IMG/VR virus record: IMGVR_UViG_3300046008_000732
Span: 1 to 23,063 of that record
Direction: 5' to 3' (one strand)
DNA: 23,063 bases
Origin: a virus
In this document: positions 21,776 to 23,063 of the stretch, piece after piece
Position numbering within the stretch: the first letter of the stretch is position 1
Layout: every line of letters begins with the position of its first letter
Made by a program: the position numbers and the translations under genes
Notes under the pieces: model-generated
Databases searched by the model: none
What the model saw: only the letters and a program-made list of their open reading frames with translations
What the model was told of the DNA's origin: nothing

Positions 21776-23063
21776 TTATACCTCCTTCAATTTAACAATC
21801 TGCCTGTTCTCTTTTTTGTCGAACTCGTTTGATTCGATAACAAATTTGCGCCCGCTTTGAATAAGGATTTCGCTCTCTGTGCCTCCGTATTCTGACAGCA
21901 TACTTATCTCCGAACCTGAGCCGTTTTTCAAGTCAAAGAAAAACACAGTATTTCCATCGTCCCTGAAATGCGATATTCCCGCCATTTTTTTCGTTGTGCT
22001 TGAGAAGTGGTTTTCAGTAACTTGCTCTCCTACGGCGTATTTTTCAAGTTGTTTTGGAGACAGCGACAGGTCGCGCCTGACTACTCCCGAATGAACGTCT
22101 AGTTTCTTCAATGCGCCGTTTAGCACTTTCGTGAATGTGTCGGCGGCTTCTGCCTCTGCATTGGTCACAACGTGTGTTGCCCACTTACCGTTTACGGCGT
22201 TTAGTCTCCCGAATACTTTGTTTTCAGTATATGAATAAACCGCCTTATGCTCAAGCTCCGACAGACCCATCGCTCTCGCGTATTCCACTCCGTTTTTATA
22301 TCTTGGACGAGCGAAATATCCGTCATCGACATCATAAAAGTCGAGTGCGGTCTGGAGTTTTTTCGCATGAACAGAAGTGTAATCGTTATAGTGAAGGTCG
22401 CCGAACTCTTTGCCGACCGTCACCTTGATTTTCGCCATTGATGGCGTTGGATCTGATAATGAAGGGTTGACCCAGTTGCCGTTTTTATCGAAGTTTTCAG
22501 GAAACTTCCACTTCATCGCTTTTATAGTTCCGCTGTCCCACGTTGCGGCGATTGGGTCTTTTTGCGCCCCTTTGAGCAGCGACTTTGGATTTTTATAGCT
22601 TCCTGGGACGACTTCTTTTTTCATGTCGTCCCAATCCCAGCTCTCCTCGGTTACTGAGTCTTTGATTTTGTTGCCCGTCTTCACGATTTTTGTATTCAAC
22701 ACGCCATCTTGGAATTTATATGGGTGCGAGATTTGAAGTTTGTCGAGATTCTCAGGAGTAACATACTTGGTGTCTGGGTCTGTTTGTGGCGTTTCGCTGG
22801 CTAATTTTTTCGTTGGTGTTGAAACTTGTGCTGGTTTCGGTGCAGGAACAGGAGCGGGCTTTTTCAACACTGTTTTTGGTTTTACGCCGCTTCCAGGGGA
22901 CGCTTCTTTTTTCACATCGTCCCAATCCCACGTTTCGCCCGTTTTTGTATCTTTGATTTTGTTGCCCGTTTTTACAAGGTCGGGATTAAACACGCCGTCT
23001 TGAAATTTATACGGGAACGCCTTTTGAACTTTATCAATATGTTCCTTTGACCACGCCTTAATT
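21776..23063 (-). CDS. Phage head-associated protein with C-terminal R-S-E ADP-ribosyltransferase toxin domain (N-terminus outside window)
   Basis: The frame is open to the right edge (428 visible codons), so the true start is outside. Visible residues 4-66 and 100-164 are two copies of a 60-residue repeat, with a third partial copy at 174-205. Between the first two lies a Pro/Ala/Lys linker. From about residue 225 to the end is an ADP-ribosyltransferase fold. LSELEHKAVYSYTENKVFGR is the usual first helix, and R329/R330 in SGVVRRDLSLS is the first catalytic arginine. FSSTTKK at 353-359 is the S-x-T strand, and TESEIL gives E396-x-E398, the ExE pair typical of arginine-specific enzymes. In Mu-like phages the gene just before gpG is the MuF-type minor head gene, and such proteins can carry polymorphic toxin tails injected with DNA. 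A MuF N-terminus is therefore expected but not seen. Confidence 0.85.
   Translation of the reverse strand, partial: IKAWSKEHIDKVQKAFPYKFQDGVFNPDLVKTGNKIKDTKTGETWDWDDVKKEASPGSGVKPKTVLKKPAPVPAPKPAQVSTPTKKLASETPQTDPDTKYVTPENLDKLQISHPYKFQDGVLNTKIVKTGNKIKDSVTEESWDWDDMKKEVVPGSYKNPKSLLKGAQKDPIAATWDSGTIKAMKWKFPENFDKNGNWVNPSLSDPTPSMAKIKVTVGKEFGDLHYNDYTSVHAKKLQTALDFYDVDDGYFARPRYKNGVEYARAMGLSELEHKAVYSYTENKVFGRLNAVNGKWATHVVTNAEAEAADTFTKVLNGALKKLDVHSGVVRRDLSLSPKQLEKYAVGEQVTENHFSSTTKKMAGISHFRDDGNTVFFFDLKNGSGSEISMLSEYGGTESEILIQSGRKFVIESNEFDKKENRQIVKLKEV
21780..21787 (-). promoter_or_regulatory. Perfect Shine-Dalgarno site for the 136-aa gene
   Basis: AAGGAGGT, complementary to the end of bacterial 16S rRNA, lies five bases before ATG 21774 and inside the end of the toxin gene. 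It settles the start and implies strong independent translation of the 136-aa protein compared with its neighbours. Confidence 0.85.
22448..23063 (-). repeat. Two and a half copies of a roughly 60-residue linker repeat in the toxin protein
   Basis: Copy 1 (22859-23063, left-truncated by the window edge) and copy 2 (22571-22762) share PYKFQDGV, VKTGNKIKD, W-DWDD-KKE, PGS and the end K-LLK/K-VLK. Copy 3 (22448-22543) keeps only W-S-IK, FPENFDKNGNWVNPSLSD. The DNA of copies 1 and 2 is also recognisably similar. Their place before a C-terminal toxin domain suggests a spacer or binding module that separates toxin from head. Confidence 0.85.

Overview
The window is most of the late (structural) region of a siphovirus-type prophage related to transposable Mu-like phages, plus a two-gene accessory pair. 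Everything I can support as a gene lies on the minus strand, so the natural reading direction is from position 23063 down to 1. The phage is a mosaic. Head-completion genes are Mu-like (gpG family; DUF1320 and DUF1834-type connectors). The capsid uses a lambda-type decoration protein D and major capsid protein E with an HK97/S78-type protease. The tail has a large tape measure protein and no sheath or contractile baseplate genes, so it should be long and flexible. The host is a Gram-negative bacterium, most likely a proteobacterium; the sequence does not allow a safer assignment.

Layout in transcription order. (1) 23063-20906: the C-terminal part of a virion-associated protein ending in an R-S-E ADP-ribosyltransferase toxin domain, a 136-residue protein of unknown function with a perfect ribosome binding site, and a gpG-like protein, closed by a terminator at 20842-20875. 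(2) 20723-19444: a separate cassette of four small genes (72, 68, 134 and 93 aa), two of them paralogous, with GC hairpins between genes and another terminator at 19394-19422. It sits between the gpG gene and the protease gene, exactly where Mu-like Pseudomonas phages carry anti-CRISPR genes. (3) 19319-15036: protease/scaffold (with a probable internal scaffold start), decoration protein, capsid, two connector/terminator proteins, tail tube and a small tail protein. (4) 15034-10949: a 1361-residue tape measure protein with an exact 24-residue repeat. (5) 10933-2102: six tail-tip and fibre-like proteins, mostly joined by overlapping stop/start codons.

(6) 1921-1: a WYL-domain transcription regulator followed by an FRG-domain protein that runs to the left edge. 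Each gene is preceded by a nearly identical inverted-repeat site about 60-70 bases before its start codon. The pair therefore looks like a self-regulated accessory or defence module at the distal end of the phage late region; whether it belongs to the phage or to the flanking chromosome cannot be decided here. It is visibly richer in A+T than the phage genes.

The best candidates for undescribed biology are the small-gene cassette at the anti-CRISPR position, the WYL-FRG pair with its shared operator, and the phage-borne ADP-ribosyltransferase with its neighbour. I saw no tRNA, rRNA, CRISPR array, integrase or transposase in the window, and no stretch over 300 bases without a gene.
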